From: Saprospiraceae bacterium
Lineage (GTDB): Bacteria; Bacteroidota; Bacteroidia; Chitinophagales; Saprospiraceae
Length of the DNA: 64,000 bases
Reading direction: 5' to 3'
NCBI GenBank assembly: GCA_016710585.1
Contig: JADJVN010000012.1
Coordinates: 1 to 64,000 of the forward strand
In this document: piece after piece, positions 27,057-35,952 of the stretch
Layout: every line of letters begins with the position of its first letter
Position numbering within the stretch: the stretch's first letter is position 1
The notes under the pieces: model-generated
Databases searched by the model: none
What the model was told of the DNA's origin: nothing
The model's input: the letters and a program-made list of their open reading frames with translations, nothing else
Translations under genes and position numbers: made by a program

Positions 27057-27128
27057 TATTTTTGCAGTCTAATTCTTAGGAATATTAGCCTGCGTATCCA
27101 TTGCGATGGGTGGTCGTGGGCTTTTTTT
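27057..27128 (+). ncRNA. Candidate small RNA with promoter and terminator
   Basis: TATTTTTG (27057-27064) matches the Bacteroidota -7 box. About 7 nt later a short transcript would begin, contain a small hairpin ATTC-TTAG-GAAT, and end in a nested hairpin (27088-27121: GCCTGCG pairing with CGTGGGC by five Watson-Crick and two G-U pairs, inner ATCCAT/ATGGGT) followed by seven T (27122-27128). No frame is open across it and the antisense side is also non-coding. Size would be about 58 nt. No Rfam family is recognised by eye. Confidence 0.45.
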
Positions 27129-27494
27129 ATTGTTTTTTTAACTGAATTTTATACTTTAGATATTAAGATAATTGCAATAAATTATTTTAATAGCAAAAAA
27201 ACATTCTGCTATTAAAAATTATTTTACAGCTAGTATTTACTCATGCGGAGAAAAATATCTTGAAATTTGTGGGCAATGTGTGAAGAAGGATGATTGATTT
27301 TTCATATGTCAAGGGTTTAAACATTAATAATATTACAAATCTAATATCTTTTTGCAATCACTTCCAAATATTTTTTCAAATATTTTTTACTGTTATTTAT
27401 ATTCTTTTCAATATCAGTTATATACTGCAATTATATTCCACCTCAATTGGTATTATCGCCTATTCCTTGACTTGGAAAAGTTATTAATCGAATA

Positions 27495-27626
27495 TGGTAT
27501 AGTCCCTACGGGACAAGTAACTTTATTATTTGTTTTTTACCAATATTTTGTTCCTACGGAACAAGAATCTGGAGTTGAATTATTCTTTAAATTTCAATAA
27601 TAGTCCCTTTGGTACTTCATATTGTT
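27495..27626. repeat. Dispersed repeat copy F
   Basis: GGTATAGTCCCTACGGGACA, then GTTCCTACGGAACAAG and a final CCCTTTGGTACTTCATATTG. It ends 3 nt before the stop of the O-antigen ligase gene. Sequence before it (TTATTAATCGAATATGG) also matches that before copy A, so the repeat extends a little upstream. The remainder of 27129-27494 shows no gene. Confidence 0.75.
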
Positions 27627-27628
27627 TT

Positions 27629-28927
27629 CTAAACAACATCACTTATCCTTTTTGTCTTCAACAAATGAAGCTTTTGTTGTACGCTAAAAATAGTATTTGA
27701 CTTAAAGGAGATATACATTAGAATCAACTGATAAAATAATATTCCATAATTAGACTCACCAAAAATCCCAAATTCTGTAAATGAATTAATGAGTAATGGA
27801 ATGAGCAAACAGAGTAGCATTAATTTCTTTTCTGCATTCTCTTGGAGTATTCCTCTTAGTGTAAGAATAAATTGCATTAAGACAATAACCAATCCGATCA
27901 ATCCCAAATTCATCAACACTTGCATAAAAGTATTGTGCGTCATCTTCCCTGGATACGTGTTATTGCCTTGAAAATATTCCTTATAATCGATGCGCATAAA
28001 ACCAAATCCTAACAATGGTTCGCGTGGTAATCCTTCATTTATCAATGCTTTCCAAAATGGCAATCTTCCGGTTAAACTAAAGATTTCCTCCATCCTCTCT
28101 GGATCGCCATCTTTTAATACTACTTTGTAAATGGCAATAGGAGCTACAAGGATCATTATCGCTATTGCTGCCAATGCAAACTTCTTTTGTTCTGATTGAT
28201 ATACATGGAAGCCGATGATTAAAAGGGCTCCGATCAATGATGAACGTGATCCAGTCGCATACAAACCAAAAAAGAGAATGACCAACTTGAAGATGGTCCA
28301 CCACTTTGCATGATTTCTTCGCAGATCAAATAGCAATCCTGCAACTCCTATACCTGCCAACATTCCCAATTCATTAGGATTCATCATATATCCACCCATT
28401 CTCGCTTCTACTCCTCCATGTGTAAGTCGAAAAAAAACATCTGGATTGACAAACATCCCAATCACAAAAACCAAAACTAAAATGAAAGAAACATTTCCTA
28501 ATAAATTGTATAAACGTATATTATGATTTGGAAAAAATTGATCTAGTAAATAAAGGCTCTTAATGAAGTAAAAACAAAACACTAAAGTCTGTGCAGTCAT
28601 AAACCATTGCAAAGCACTGTAAGAAATATTCGTACTCCACATAAACGAAGCCAATCCTAAAAGAAGATATAGTGCATAGAACAATGGCGACAAGAAATTA
28701 TTTGAGCGAAGATTGTCTGCTGCTCCATATCGGATGATACTTCTATAAATATACCATGAAGCAATAAGCATGGTCAATCTTCCCACTAGTTTTATGGCTC
28801 TAGTAATGACGATATTTTCACTCCAAGTAAAAAAGCATGCTACCATGAGCAACAATACAATGAGCAATTGCCAATTGATCTTTTTTAAAAAAACTTGATG
28901 ATCTTGTTCTATTAAATGTAACTTCAT
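27629..28927 (-). CDS. O-antigen ligase/polymerase-like protein (Wzy/WaaL)
   Basis: A 432-aa polytopic membrane protein with about eleven hydrophobic segments and one large periplasmic loop (about 270-330) holding LTGRLPFWKALINEG, the Wzy_C-type signature seen in O-antigen ligases, then MTHNTFMQVLMNLG with the conserved His. Such proteins join glycan units to lipid A core or polymerise them. In this locus polymerase is more likely, because Wzx, Wza and Wzc-like genes lie next to it. It follows the GT4 gene without a gap (28928), on the same operon. Confidence 0.8.
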   Translation of the reverse strand: MKLHLIEQDHQVFLKKINWQLLIVLLLMVACFFTWSENIVITRAIKLVGRLTMLIASWYIYRSIIRYGAADNLRSNNFLSPLFYALYLLLGLASFMWSTNISYSALQWFMTAQTLVFCFYFIKSLYLLDQFFPNHNIRLYNLLGNVSFILVLVFVIGMFVNPDVFFRLTHGGVEARMGGYMMNPNELGMLAGIGVAGLLFDLRRNHAKWWTIFKLVILFFGLYATGSRSSLIGALLIIGFHVYQSEQKKFALAAIAIMILVAPIAIYKVVLKDGDPERMEEIFSLTGRLPFWKALINEGLPREPLLGFGFMRIDYKEYFQGNNTYPGKMTHNTFMQVLMNLGLIGLVIVLMQFILTLRGILQENAEKKLMLLCLLIPLLINSFTEFGIFGESNYGILFYQLILMYISFKSNTIFSVQQKLHLLKTKRISDVV

Positions 28928-30025
28928 TTATCTATATAATTCTTCAAATTTTTCTACCAATACTGGCCAATAAAATTTTTCACGCAACATGGTTTTTCCG
29001 TTTTGTGCATACATTGCTAATGGTACTTGATTATACTCAACATATAACTGTTCCATGGCTTGATGTAATTCACTTACATTATTATCAGCAATGGCTATAC
29101 CAGATTTATAAATTCGGATATCATCAGCGATATTTGTTGCTTCGGTGACAATAGTTGGAACTCCAAATGACATCGCCTCCAAGACAGCAGTGGGCAAGCC
29201 TTCATTCCTTGATGGATGGGCGAATACATGCATTTTACGAATGAGATCATCCTTCTCTTTTCCAAACTTTTTGCCCCAAAGAATGACGTTTTGTAATTTT
29301 TTTTCTTGTATAAATTTTTCAATAAATAATCGACCATCGCCATCCCCAATTATCCATAATTTGGAATTTGGTTGCGATTTTTGGAATTCATAAAAAGCCT
29401 CTACTAGGAGATCCAAGCCTTTTGTGTAAGTATCAAGTCTCCCTACAAAACCTATTGTAAAAGAATCATTTTTTAAAAACAATTCAGACGATTCCTCAAA
29501 GTCAAAACCATAGGGCAACAAAAAATTATTTGCATTCTTATAAATCGAATTGAGTCCAGTAATTTCGCTTTTGCCGATCGAATGAATTTTATGAGCTTTC
29601 TGTACTAGTTGTTTTTCAAAAAAACTAAAATAGAATTTCTTAAGCCAACTATTTTTCTTCATTGCAAGGACATTGTAGGCGCCATGTGGCGTCAATACAA
29701 ATTTAATTTGATGCTTTGCAAACAGTCTTGCTAAGCTGCTAAAAACTGGAATCCAACCACCATGTAAATGAAAAACAGCATGTTTATTTTCGACGATTGC
29801 TTTCTTTAATTCTGAATGAATACGAAAAGGAAACCAATGCGATTTGAATAATGTAGTATTGAATATTCGTTCTGGATAATTGTGTTGTATATCTTTTGTT
29901 ATGCCCCATACGCTAACTTTTTTACCAGCTTTCACTTGCTCCGTTGCCATATTGTAAACTACTTTGTTTACGCCATTGAGACGATCGGGATTGGCTTTGC
30001 CTAGTACGATATGAATGATCTCCAT
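28928..30025 (-). CDS. GT4 glycosyltransferase
   Basis: A 365-aa GT-B fold enzyme. N-terminal region has VNKVVYNMATEQVKAG and HLHGGWIPVFSSL, then VLTPHGAYNVLA, a common GT4 block before the interdomain linker. C-terminal region carries IGFVGRLDTYTKGLDLLVEAF, LWIIGDGDG and PSRNEGLPTAVLEAMSFGVPTIVT, the donor-binding site with the EGLPTAVLEA motif. It overlaps the flippase gene by 25 nt, so they are co-translated. Sugar specificity is not readable. Confidence 0.87.
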   Translation of the reverse strand: MEIIHIVLGKANPDRLNGVNKVVYNMATEQVKAGKKVSVWGITKDIQHNYPERIFNTTLFKSHWFPFRIHSELKKAIVENKHAVFHLHGGWIPVFSSLARLFAKHQIKFVLTPHGAYNVLAMKKNSWLKKFYFSFFEKQLVQKAHKIHSIGKSEITGLNSIYKNANNFLLPYGFDFEESSELFLKNDSFTIGFVGRLDTYTKGLDLLVEAFYEFQKSQPNSKLWIIGDGDGRLFIEKFIQEKKLQNVILWGKKFGKEKDDLIRKMHVFAHPSRNEGLPTAVLEAMSFGVPTIVTEATNIADDIRIYKSGIAIADNNVSELHQAMEQLYVEYNQVPLAMYAQNGKTMLREKFYWPVLVEKFEELYR

Positions 30026-31224
30026 ATTTCTTTATTTTTTGAATGTAAAATCAAACTCCAATAAGCTATGAGTAAGAGTTGGGAAACGATCAATCCAAAT
30101 AGTACTCCATACAATCCAAAGTTTGATAAGATGAGATGTGAAAACAGTATTGCAAAAGCAAGAGTAATCAAGTATCCTTTAAAAAATACTTTATTGAATT
30201 CTAAAGATCTTATGATACATCGCAATGGTTGACTGATGTAAATAAATACATACAACAAACTCAATCCTTGAACTACAAAAGCATATTCTGCATATTGTAT
30301 TCCTCCAGCCAGAACTAAAATATCCTTTGCGAAAATAAAGCTTAAGATTAAAATTGGTGTGAAAATCCAAGCTGCTTTGAGTGATAAATTTTTAAGATAA
30401 GCGATTCCCTCTGGAATACTATCGTTCATTTTAGATGCGGTTTGAGGAAGGACATAATTTTCAAAGGTTTGAAGAATGATATTGAGAATTCCAAACAAGG
30501 ATTGTGCAAGACGCAATGCTCCTAATGCCACAGCCCCGAGATAAACGCCCGATGCGACTACAAATAAATTTCCAGCCCACCATTGACTTATTGCAGTCAT
30601 AAAAAACCATTTTCCTTGTTCGACATGATAAGTAAAATGTCGTCTCAAGTGAATGATATTTAATTGAAATGGCTTCAGGTAAAACAATGCAAATATGAAG
30701 ACTGAAAAATAAAGTATGCTTGTATAAAACATAAAATTTTCTATCGTGAATTTTCCTGCTCTAGTTAAATAGAACATAGATCCAAGTCCTAAAAGTGAGA
30801 CAAATAAATTGACAATGAATACTGTATTAAGTTGATCCATCACAAGCAATACCTTCCTCACAAAATCGTAGAATATAAAACCAAATCCAAAATACAAAAT
30901 CAATTCAAGTTGGTGAACTTGAGAGATATATCCGAATATGTTGATCAGGATAGTTATGAAAATCAAGAGTCCAAATTGGCCCCAAAAAATGAATGTGAGA
31001 TATGCTCCTTTGTCATTTATTTTATTATACTTGATCTGAAATGGTTGAATGATCCAAGCGCCCACGGCACTCACAAAGAGATATATCGCCAAGATCCATG
31101 CAGAGTATATTCCAAAAGATGCAGTATCTATACTTCTTGCAATCCATATTGTAGTAATGAAACTCATACCACTAAACAATGCTTGATCTGCCAATACTAG
31201 ATATTTTGAATTTAGTTTATTCAT
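30001..31224 (-). CDS. Wzx-type oligosaccharide flippase
   Basis: A 407-aa integral membrane protein with about 12 predicted helices of the MATE/polysaccharide-exporter (Wzx) superfamily. It starts DQALFSGMSFITTIWIARSI with the usual N-terminal helix and GAVALGALRLAQSLFGI in the middle. It would flip the undecaprenyl-linked unit to the periplasm. It overlaps the Wzc-like gene by ATGA at 31221-31224 and the GT4 gene by 25 nt. Confidence 0.82.
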   Translation of the reverse strand: MNKLNSKYLVLADQALFSGMSFITTIWIARSIDTASFGIYSAWILAIYLFVSAVGAWIIQPFQIKYNKINDKGAYLTFIFWGQFGLLIFITILINIFGYISQVHQLELILYFGFGFIFYDFVRKVLLVMDQLNTVFIVNLFVSLLGLGSMFYLTRAGKFTIENFMFYTSILYFSVFIFALFYLKPFQLNIIHLRRHFTYHVEQGKWFFMTAISQWWAGNLFVVASGVYLGAVALGALRLAQSLFGILNIILQTFENYVLPQTASKMNDSIPEGIAYLKNLSLKAAWIFTPILILSFIFAKDILVLAGGIQYAEYAFVVQGLSLLYVFIYISQPLRCIIRSLEFNKVFFKGYLITLAFAILFSHLILSNFGLYGVLFGLIVSQLLLIAYWSLILHSKNKEIWRSFISY

Positions 31225-33413
31225 GCGTATTGAGTTTGCATTTCATTCAAAGCAGCTCTTCTCTTAAAATAAGATGAAATTTGCTTCCAGATACTAGGTT
31301 GGTAAGCCACGCGATTTACGATGTAATGCATTCTAGGGAGCTTATATTCTGTTGCTATTAGATCAATCTCACTTAATCGCTTTGCAGCAGTAATTCGTGT
31401 ATCGACACAAACATAGTTGACATTTGCTATTGCCATAAAAGCCAAAGTAAAATTGTCTCCAAACAAAGAATTAATGATGATGGTGTGGTCATAGCTTTTT
31501 GATTTTTCACGAATTACATTTTGAATAGTTTCTGTGCTGTATAGTTTTAGACATTCAGACCACAAAATCATCCTGTACTGATTTGAATCATCTTCATGCA
31601 GATCATAAAATGAATTAGTGGCAGTTCCATTTTTGAATTGAACAATTAAAATATTTTTACCTTGATTCGTCAACGTATGAATTATATTTCTTGTCGCAAA
31701 ACTCAATCCATGATCTTTATGAAATCCAGTATAACAAGAAATATTATTTTTCTGAAGAAGATCTTTTACTTGCCATTGCGTAAGCATTCGTACGAAGAAG
31801 TTTTCTTTTTCTTGATCAGTTTTTAACTTAGGTATCGCTGCTGCGATTGGGACAATGCTAGTCGCTTCAATAGTCGATATTTGATTAATACGTGCTCTAA
31901 GTCTATGTACAACAAAAATGATGAAGAGTGCGCATAGCATTCCAAGTAATACCGAGATTGCTTTAATAATTATATAATTTGGCGACACTGGAACTTTGCT
32001 TATACTTGCGGGTGTGATGATGCGATGAAATGCAGATTTAGCAGCTCTTGCGATTTCTGCTTCAATTCTCTTTTGATTTAAGAAATTGTATGATTCTTGA
32101 TAAATCTCAAATTCTCTCTGTAAAATATTCATCATTCTTTCCTCCTCGGGTACTGGAATAAAAACTTTCTCAGACTCATCAATATCGTAGATTAAATTAT
32201 CGTATTTTGATTGGAGATTTTTTCTTGTATTTCTGATACTTTCTGCGAGATAAGAAGTGATGTCTTCGATCTTTGCATCTATTACTTTTACTTTTTCATT
32301 TGTTGGGGTGTACTCCATAAGTAAATCCTTCTTTTCAGATTGAAGTTGCTTGATTTTTTTGATCATTTCAGTAGAGAGCAGATCTGTAAATGCTTCAAAA
32401 TTTGGAGCCAATTCAAGAAAATTTTCTTTGCCTTTCTCCATGTATGATTCTAGATCTTTTATAGCATCTAGATTCATCTTAAGATTTGTCTGTTGGATTT
32501 TCAACTGGGATACCTTTCTAAGATCAGTTTCTGTTTCTTGTCGAATATTCGTTATATTATTTTCTATGCGATAATTTAAAATGGCCTCTTCAGCACAAGA
32601 CAATTTTTGACTCATTTCTTTTATTCGTTCGTCAAGAAATTCAACTGTCACATTTGCCGCACCATATTTTGTTTCTACATAATCTTCAATATAAGCTTCA
32701 GCCAACATATTGGGAAGCATTGCGGATTTTTCTGGGTGATTAGATTTATAACTAATTCTGATTACGGGCACATCTTTCTCCACTGAAATTACTTCTAGAT
32801 TTTTTAGAATCTCAGAGTATTGCATCTCTTCGTTTAAAAATCGGAGTTCATATTTATCAATCCATTTCAAATCAGTTTTCTTTGCTAATGCAGTTTGATT
32901 CAAATTTATGAACAGTCTTGTGGATCCGAAGGAAACACTATCGCCTAAGTGTCCATTTACAAAAACACCTTCTGGGCTATATAGTGTGAATGTTTTGTCG
33001 GCTTCTACAGAAAGGATGAAGGATTTATTATAATGATGTTCTTCAAGAGATAATTTTTCAATAGATAATGGTGAATCTGAAAAAAGTTCTGTGTTTTTTA
33101 TTTTACCAATTCGACTAATGGTCATTGAAAATGCAATCTTGGGCAAAACCCTTTTCAAAATCGCTTCAGATTTTATAAGCTCGATTTCAGATTGAATTTT
33201 TTGTGTATTAGCAAAGACATCGAGATCTTTGAACAACTTACTATTTGGTATGCCTTCATTCAAATCTGCCAATCTTAGTTTTGCAGTACTTTGGTATATA
33301 GGAGTGTTGTAGGACAAATATTTTTCTGCAATAAAGTAGCTAATTACCATAGCTGTAAGGATAAAGAACCAGCCTCGCAAATAAGGTCTTAGGAATTGAT
33401 ATTCTGAACTCAT
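31221..33413 (-). CDS. Wzc/GumC-like chain-length protein with degenerate kinase
   Basis: A 730-aa inner-membrane protein. N-terminal TM (YLRGWFFILTAMVISYFIA), a Wzz-type periplasmic domain, long coiled coils (about 255-430), a proline-containing second TM preceded by ISKVPVSPNYII, then a cytoplasmic C-terminal domain. That last domain has the order of a BY-kinase, but no Walker A (G-x4-GKS/T): the expected site reads CYTGFHKDHGLSFATRN. The Walker B-like LIVQFKNG also lacks the acidic residue, and the C-terminal Tyr cluster is missing. It probably controls chain length or assembles the export complex without autophosphorylation. It lies between Wza-like and Wzx-like genes. Confidence 0.82.
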   Translation of the reverse strand: MSSEYQFLRPYLRGWFFILTAMVISYFIAEKYLSYNTPIYQSTAKLRLADLNEGIPNSKLFKDLDVFANTQKIQSEIELIKSEAILKRVLPKIAFSMTISRIGKIKNTELFSDSPLSIEKLSLEEHHYNKSFILSVEADKTFTLYSPEGVFVNGHLGDSVSFGSTRLFINLNQTALAKKTDLKWIDKYELRFLNEEMQYSEILKNLEVISVEKDVPVIRISYKSNHPEKSAMLPNMLAEAYIEDYVETKYGAANVTVEFLDERIKEMSQKLSCAEEAILNYRIENNITNIRQETETDLRKVSQLKIQQTNLKMNLDAIKDLESYMEKGKENFLELAPNFEAFTDLLSTEMIKKIKQLQSEKKDLLMEYTPTNEKVKVIDAKIEDITSYLAESIRNTRKNLQSKYDNLIYDIDESEKVFIPVPEEERMMNILQREFEIYQESYNFLNQKRIEAEIARAAKSAFHRIITPASISKVPVSPNYIIIKAISVLLGMLCALFIIFVVHRLRARINQISTIEATSIVPIAAAIPKLKTDQEKENFFVRMLTQWQVKDLLQKNNISCYTGFHKDHGLSFATRNIIHTLTNQGKNILIVQFKNGTATNSFYDLHEDDSNQYRMILWSECLKLYSTETIQNVIREKSKSYDHTIIINSLFGDNFTLAFMAIANVNYVCVDTRITAAKRLSEIDLIATEYKLPRMHYIVNRVAYQPSIWKQISSYFKRRAALNEMQTQYA

Positions 33414-33435
33414 TGATTTAAATTAATTTTATTTT

Positions 33436-34179
33436 TTAAAATGCGCCAAGAAAAATTGCTGCAGAAGTCAATGCAGTAGTGAATGGAATTATAGTCGATA
33501 CGCGCTTGTCGAATTCCTTGTATTTTTTAGATGGAACCACTACGACATCACCAGGATAAAGATTTATATTTCTTGCTGATACTGGTGCCCCTTTCGTAAG
33601 ATTAATATTGGCGACATGTACATTTTTCCCAACCTGTCTAAAGACTTTGATGTATGCAGTATTCGCATAGAAATCAAAACCCTTGCATCTGGCGATCATT
33701 TCGAGTAAACTATTATGGCTTTTGTCTACAGGTATCACTTGCGGATCTCTCACTTCTCCCAGAACTGTGATCTCTTGATTTAATATTTTTATATCAACAA
33801 TGGGTGTTTTGATCCATTCTCCATAAATTTTTTTCAATGATTCTTTCAGTTGAACGATGGTCATTTTTTCCACATGATAGCTGCCAATTTTTGGAATTTC
33901 TATATTTCCTTTTGCATCCACCATGAGCCATTTTCCATAAACCTCATTTGAATTATAAATTCCATAAGTGGATCCGACACTAAATTCATCTTGACCCCAC
34001 ACACTTATTGTAATTTTATCATCTATGCGTATCTGATATTCATATTTATTGTTTGATAAAAAGACACTGTCTAGATCTTGAACTGTATTTCTTGTATTTT
34101 CTTCAACAAATAGGTTACTTGTTTTGCAAGAAGTTAGAATGGAAAGCAATAGTAATGAATAAAATAGAATTTTTTTCAT
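33436..34179 (-). CDS. Wza-like polysaccharide export lipoprotein
   Basis: An outer-membrane export protein. The frame opens at 34227, but MKKILFYSLLLLSILTSCKTSNL at residue 17 is a clear lipoprotein signal, so I set the start at 34179. After it come the Poly_export domain (YQIRIDDKITISVWGQDEFSVG) and a SLBB-like domain (ITVLGEVRDPQVIPVDKSHN). The end has one hydrophobic helix (IIPFTTALTSAAIFLGAF). At 247 aa it is shorter than E. coli Wza but normal for Bacteroidota. The start lies 1 nt after the stop of the response-regulator gene, so they are one operon. Confidence 0.88.
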   Translation of the reverse strand: MKKILFYSLLLLSILTSCKTSNLFVEENTRNTVQDLDSVFLSNNKYEYQIRIDDKITISVWGQDEFSVGSTYGIYNSNEVYGKWLMVDAKGNIEIPKIGSYHVEKMTIVQLKESLKKIYGEWIKTPIVDIKILNQEITVLGEVRDPQVIPVDKSHNSLLEMIARCKGFDFYANTAYIKVFRQVGKNVHVANINLTKGAPVSARNINLYPGDVVVVPSKKYKEFDKRVSTIIPFTTALTSAAIFLGAF

Positions 34180-34180
34180 G

Positions 34181-34609
34181 TTATAAAAATTTGAAAATGG
34201 ATTTGATAAAGGATGGTTTCTCAGCATTCATGACTTCACGAATTTCTGTAATCTTTTTTAAAACCTCTTTTACTTTCAGCTCTAAATTTTCATTCTTTCG
34301 AATATAGTCAAACGCACCATGCTTAAGCGTTTCTACTGCGCTGTCAATATCTTCTTGAGCAGAGACCATGACGACAAAAAAATTGGGATTATAGCGTTTT
34401 ATTTTTCTCAATGTTTCATAACCTGTATATACATCCATCTGATAGTCTAAGAAGATGATTTCAGGATTTAAATGGATTTGCTCAAGACAATTCACGCCAT
34501 TAGAGAAACTCACTATATTTTGAAAACCTTCTCTTTCAAGAATGTGGGTCATCATTTCAAGATGAAATGGATCATCATCTACTAGAAAAATTGGATTATT
34601 ATTTTGTCG
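34181..34609 (-). CDS. CheY-like single-domain response regulator
   Basis: A receiver domain without an output domain. From MRQNNNPIFLVDDDPFHLE the acidic pocket is DDD, the phospho-acceptor Asp lies in IIFLDYQMDVYTG, the conserved Ser is in VVMVSAQED and the Lys in DYIRKNENLEL. The frame opens at 34633 (MYNQKTV), but MRQNN at 34609 is the better start by similarity to other receivers; with the longer start the upstream palindrome would be 77 nt away. It heads the wza-wzc-wzx-GT-wzy operon, so it may adjust export or synthesis by protein contact. It cannot bind DNA by itself. Confidence 0.85.
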   Translation of the reverse strand, partial: RQNNNPIFLVDDDPFHLEMMTHILEREGFQNIVSFSNGVNCLEQIHLNPEIIFLDYQMDVYTGYETLRKIKRYNPNFFVVMVSAQEDIDSAVETLKHGAFDYIRKNENLELKVKEVLKKITEIREVMNAEKPSFIKSIFKFL

Positions 34610-34709
34610 CATAACAGTTTTTTGATTGTACAAACTAGAATGCCAATTTTATTCCAAATCGTAATGTGCAGAATTACAATATGATACAAAATAAATCAAT
34701 AATAATATG

Positions 34710-34724
34710 TTCCATTTTATGGAA
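34710..34724. promoter_or_regulatory. TTCCA-N5-TGGAA palindrome, EPS site 3
   Basis: TTCCATTTTATGGAA lies 101 nt before the chosen start of the receiver gene (77 nt before the longer start). It is the third member of a family found only upstream of polysaccharide units in this window. Confidence 0.5.
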
Positions 34725-34866
34725 AATGACCTGAATTTGGAAAGGTGCGTGTAGCTGAAGATTTTTTATTTTCAAAAATAGGAATTACAATAATCATAAC
34801 TGAGAGTAGTGTAAATCAGATAATCTTATTGCGGGGAATCAAATTGATAATAAAATTGCAATAAAA

Positions 34867-35868
34867 TTATTTAACTTTCAGCACAACCTTCCCTTTTGCT
34901 CTACCCTCAACAACATAAGCTAATGCATCATTGGTTTGATTAAAAGGGTATATCTTGTCTATGACTGGTTTGATCTTACCAGCCTGTACCAATGAAGCTA
35001 TTTCTGATAATTGTTTTCCATTTGCTTTCATAAAGAGAAAAGCATATTCAACATTTTTCTTTGAGGATGCCTTTTTTATCTTATGACTTAGGAAATACAT
35101 CACTATTTTCATAAACCAGGACAAACCACTTTCTTTTGCAAAATTGGTATCTGGAGGACCTGAGATGGAAATTATTTTTCCACCAGGTTTTAGAATTTGT
35201 AAAGATTTTTCTAATGTCTTTTCATCTTGACTATTCAATACAAGATCGTAATCCTTTAATGAAGTTTCAAAATTTTCTTTTGTATAATCTATAAAGATAT
35301 CAGCTCCAAGACTTTTTACAAAATCACTATTCTTACCACTTGTTGTAGTTGCTACCGTCGCACCAAAATATTTTGCGATTTGAATCGCTATAGTTCCCAC
35401 TCCACCTGATCCAGCTTGAATGAATACTTTTTGCCCTTTTTGCAAATTTGCTTTTTCGAAAAATGCTTGCCATGCAGTCAATGCAACTAAGGGTAGTGAA
35501 GCAGCTTCTTCCATTGAAATATTTGTTGGTTTCATCGCGAGATCATTTTCTGGTATTGAAATATATTCTGCAAATCCTCCAATGTGAAAATCTGAAGCTC
35601 TTGCAAATACTTCATCACCTACTTTAAATGCTTGAACTTTCACTCCAACTTTGCGAACAATCCCAGCTATATCGTGCCCTAATATCAAAGGAAATTTATA
35701 TGGTAAAAATAATTTAAATTCACCGAATTTAATTTTAGCATCTATCATGTTTATACTAGCAGCATGGATCTCAATCAAGACTTCATGCTCCTTTGGTTCT
35801 GGCATAGGCAAATCAATCAATTGAAGATTGTCTGTCTTATTATATTTATTTATTGTAAAAGCCTTCAT
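34867..35868 (-). CDS. NADP-dependent quinone oxidoreductase-like (MDR family)
   Basis: A 333-aa medium-chain dehydrogenase/reductase. N-terminal GroES-like domain (PKEHEVLIEIHAASINMIDAK, FPLILGHDIAGIV) without the catalytic or structural zinc Cys sets, so it is of the zinc-independent quinone-oxidoreductase type. The Rossmann part has VFIQAGSGGVGTIAIQIAKYFGA, the AxGxxG NADPH motif. It probably reduces enals or quinones. A remnant of a related C-terminus follows upstream (35881-35952), hinting at a former tandem pair. Confidence 0.85.
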   Translation of the reverse strand: MKAFTINKYNKTDNLQLIDLPMPEPKEHEVLIEIHAASINMIDAKIKFGEFKLFLPYKFPLILGHDIAGIVRKVGVKVQAFKVGDEVFARASDFHIGGFAEYISIPENDLAMKPTNISMEEAASLPLVALTAWQAFFEKANLQKGQKVFIQAGSGGVGTIAIQIAKYFGATVATTTSGKNSDFVKSLGADIFIDYTKENFETSLKDYDLVLNSQDEKTLEKSLQILKPGGKIISISGPPDTNFAKESGLSWFMKIVMYFLSHKIKKASSKKNVEYAFLFMKANGKQLSEIASLVQAGKIKPVIDKIYPFNQTNDALAYVVEGRAKGKVVLKVK

Positions 35869-35880
35869 CTATTTTGCTTT

Positions 35881-35952
35881 TTAATTTTTTGAAACTATTT
35901 TACCCTCACTGACATAAGTCAATGTTTCTTGAATATCATCAGCATTTATTGC
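35881..35952 (-). pseudogene. C-terminal remnant of a second MDR oxidoreductase
   Basis: The minus strand reads AINADDIQETLTYVSEGKIV then a stop, resembling the C-terminal end of MDR enzymes (compare QTNDALAYVVEGRAKGKVVL in the neighbour). No open frame continues upstream. It lies 13 nt upstream of the intact gene. The rest of 35953-36416 holds no supported gene. Confidence 0.45.

Noticed and set aside
27290..27600. Two overlapping plus-strand frames of 65 and 82 aa
   Set aside because: They run through AT-rich DNA and into dispersed repeat F; translations are low-complexity Phe/Ile/Tyr strings.
31221..33413. Calling the Wzc-like protein an active tyrosine autokinase
   Set aside because: Walker A and the C-terminal Tyr cluster are absent.
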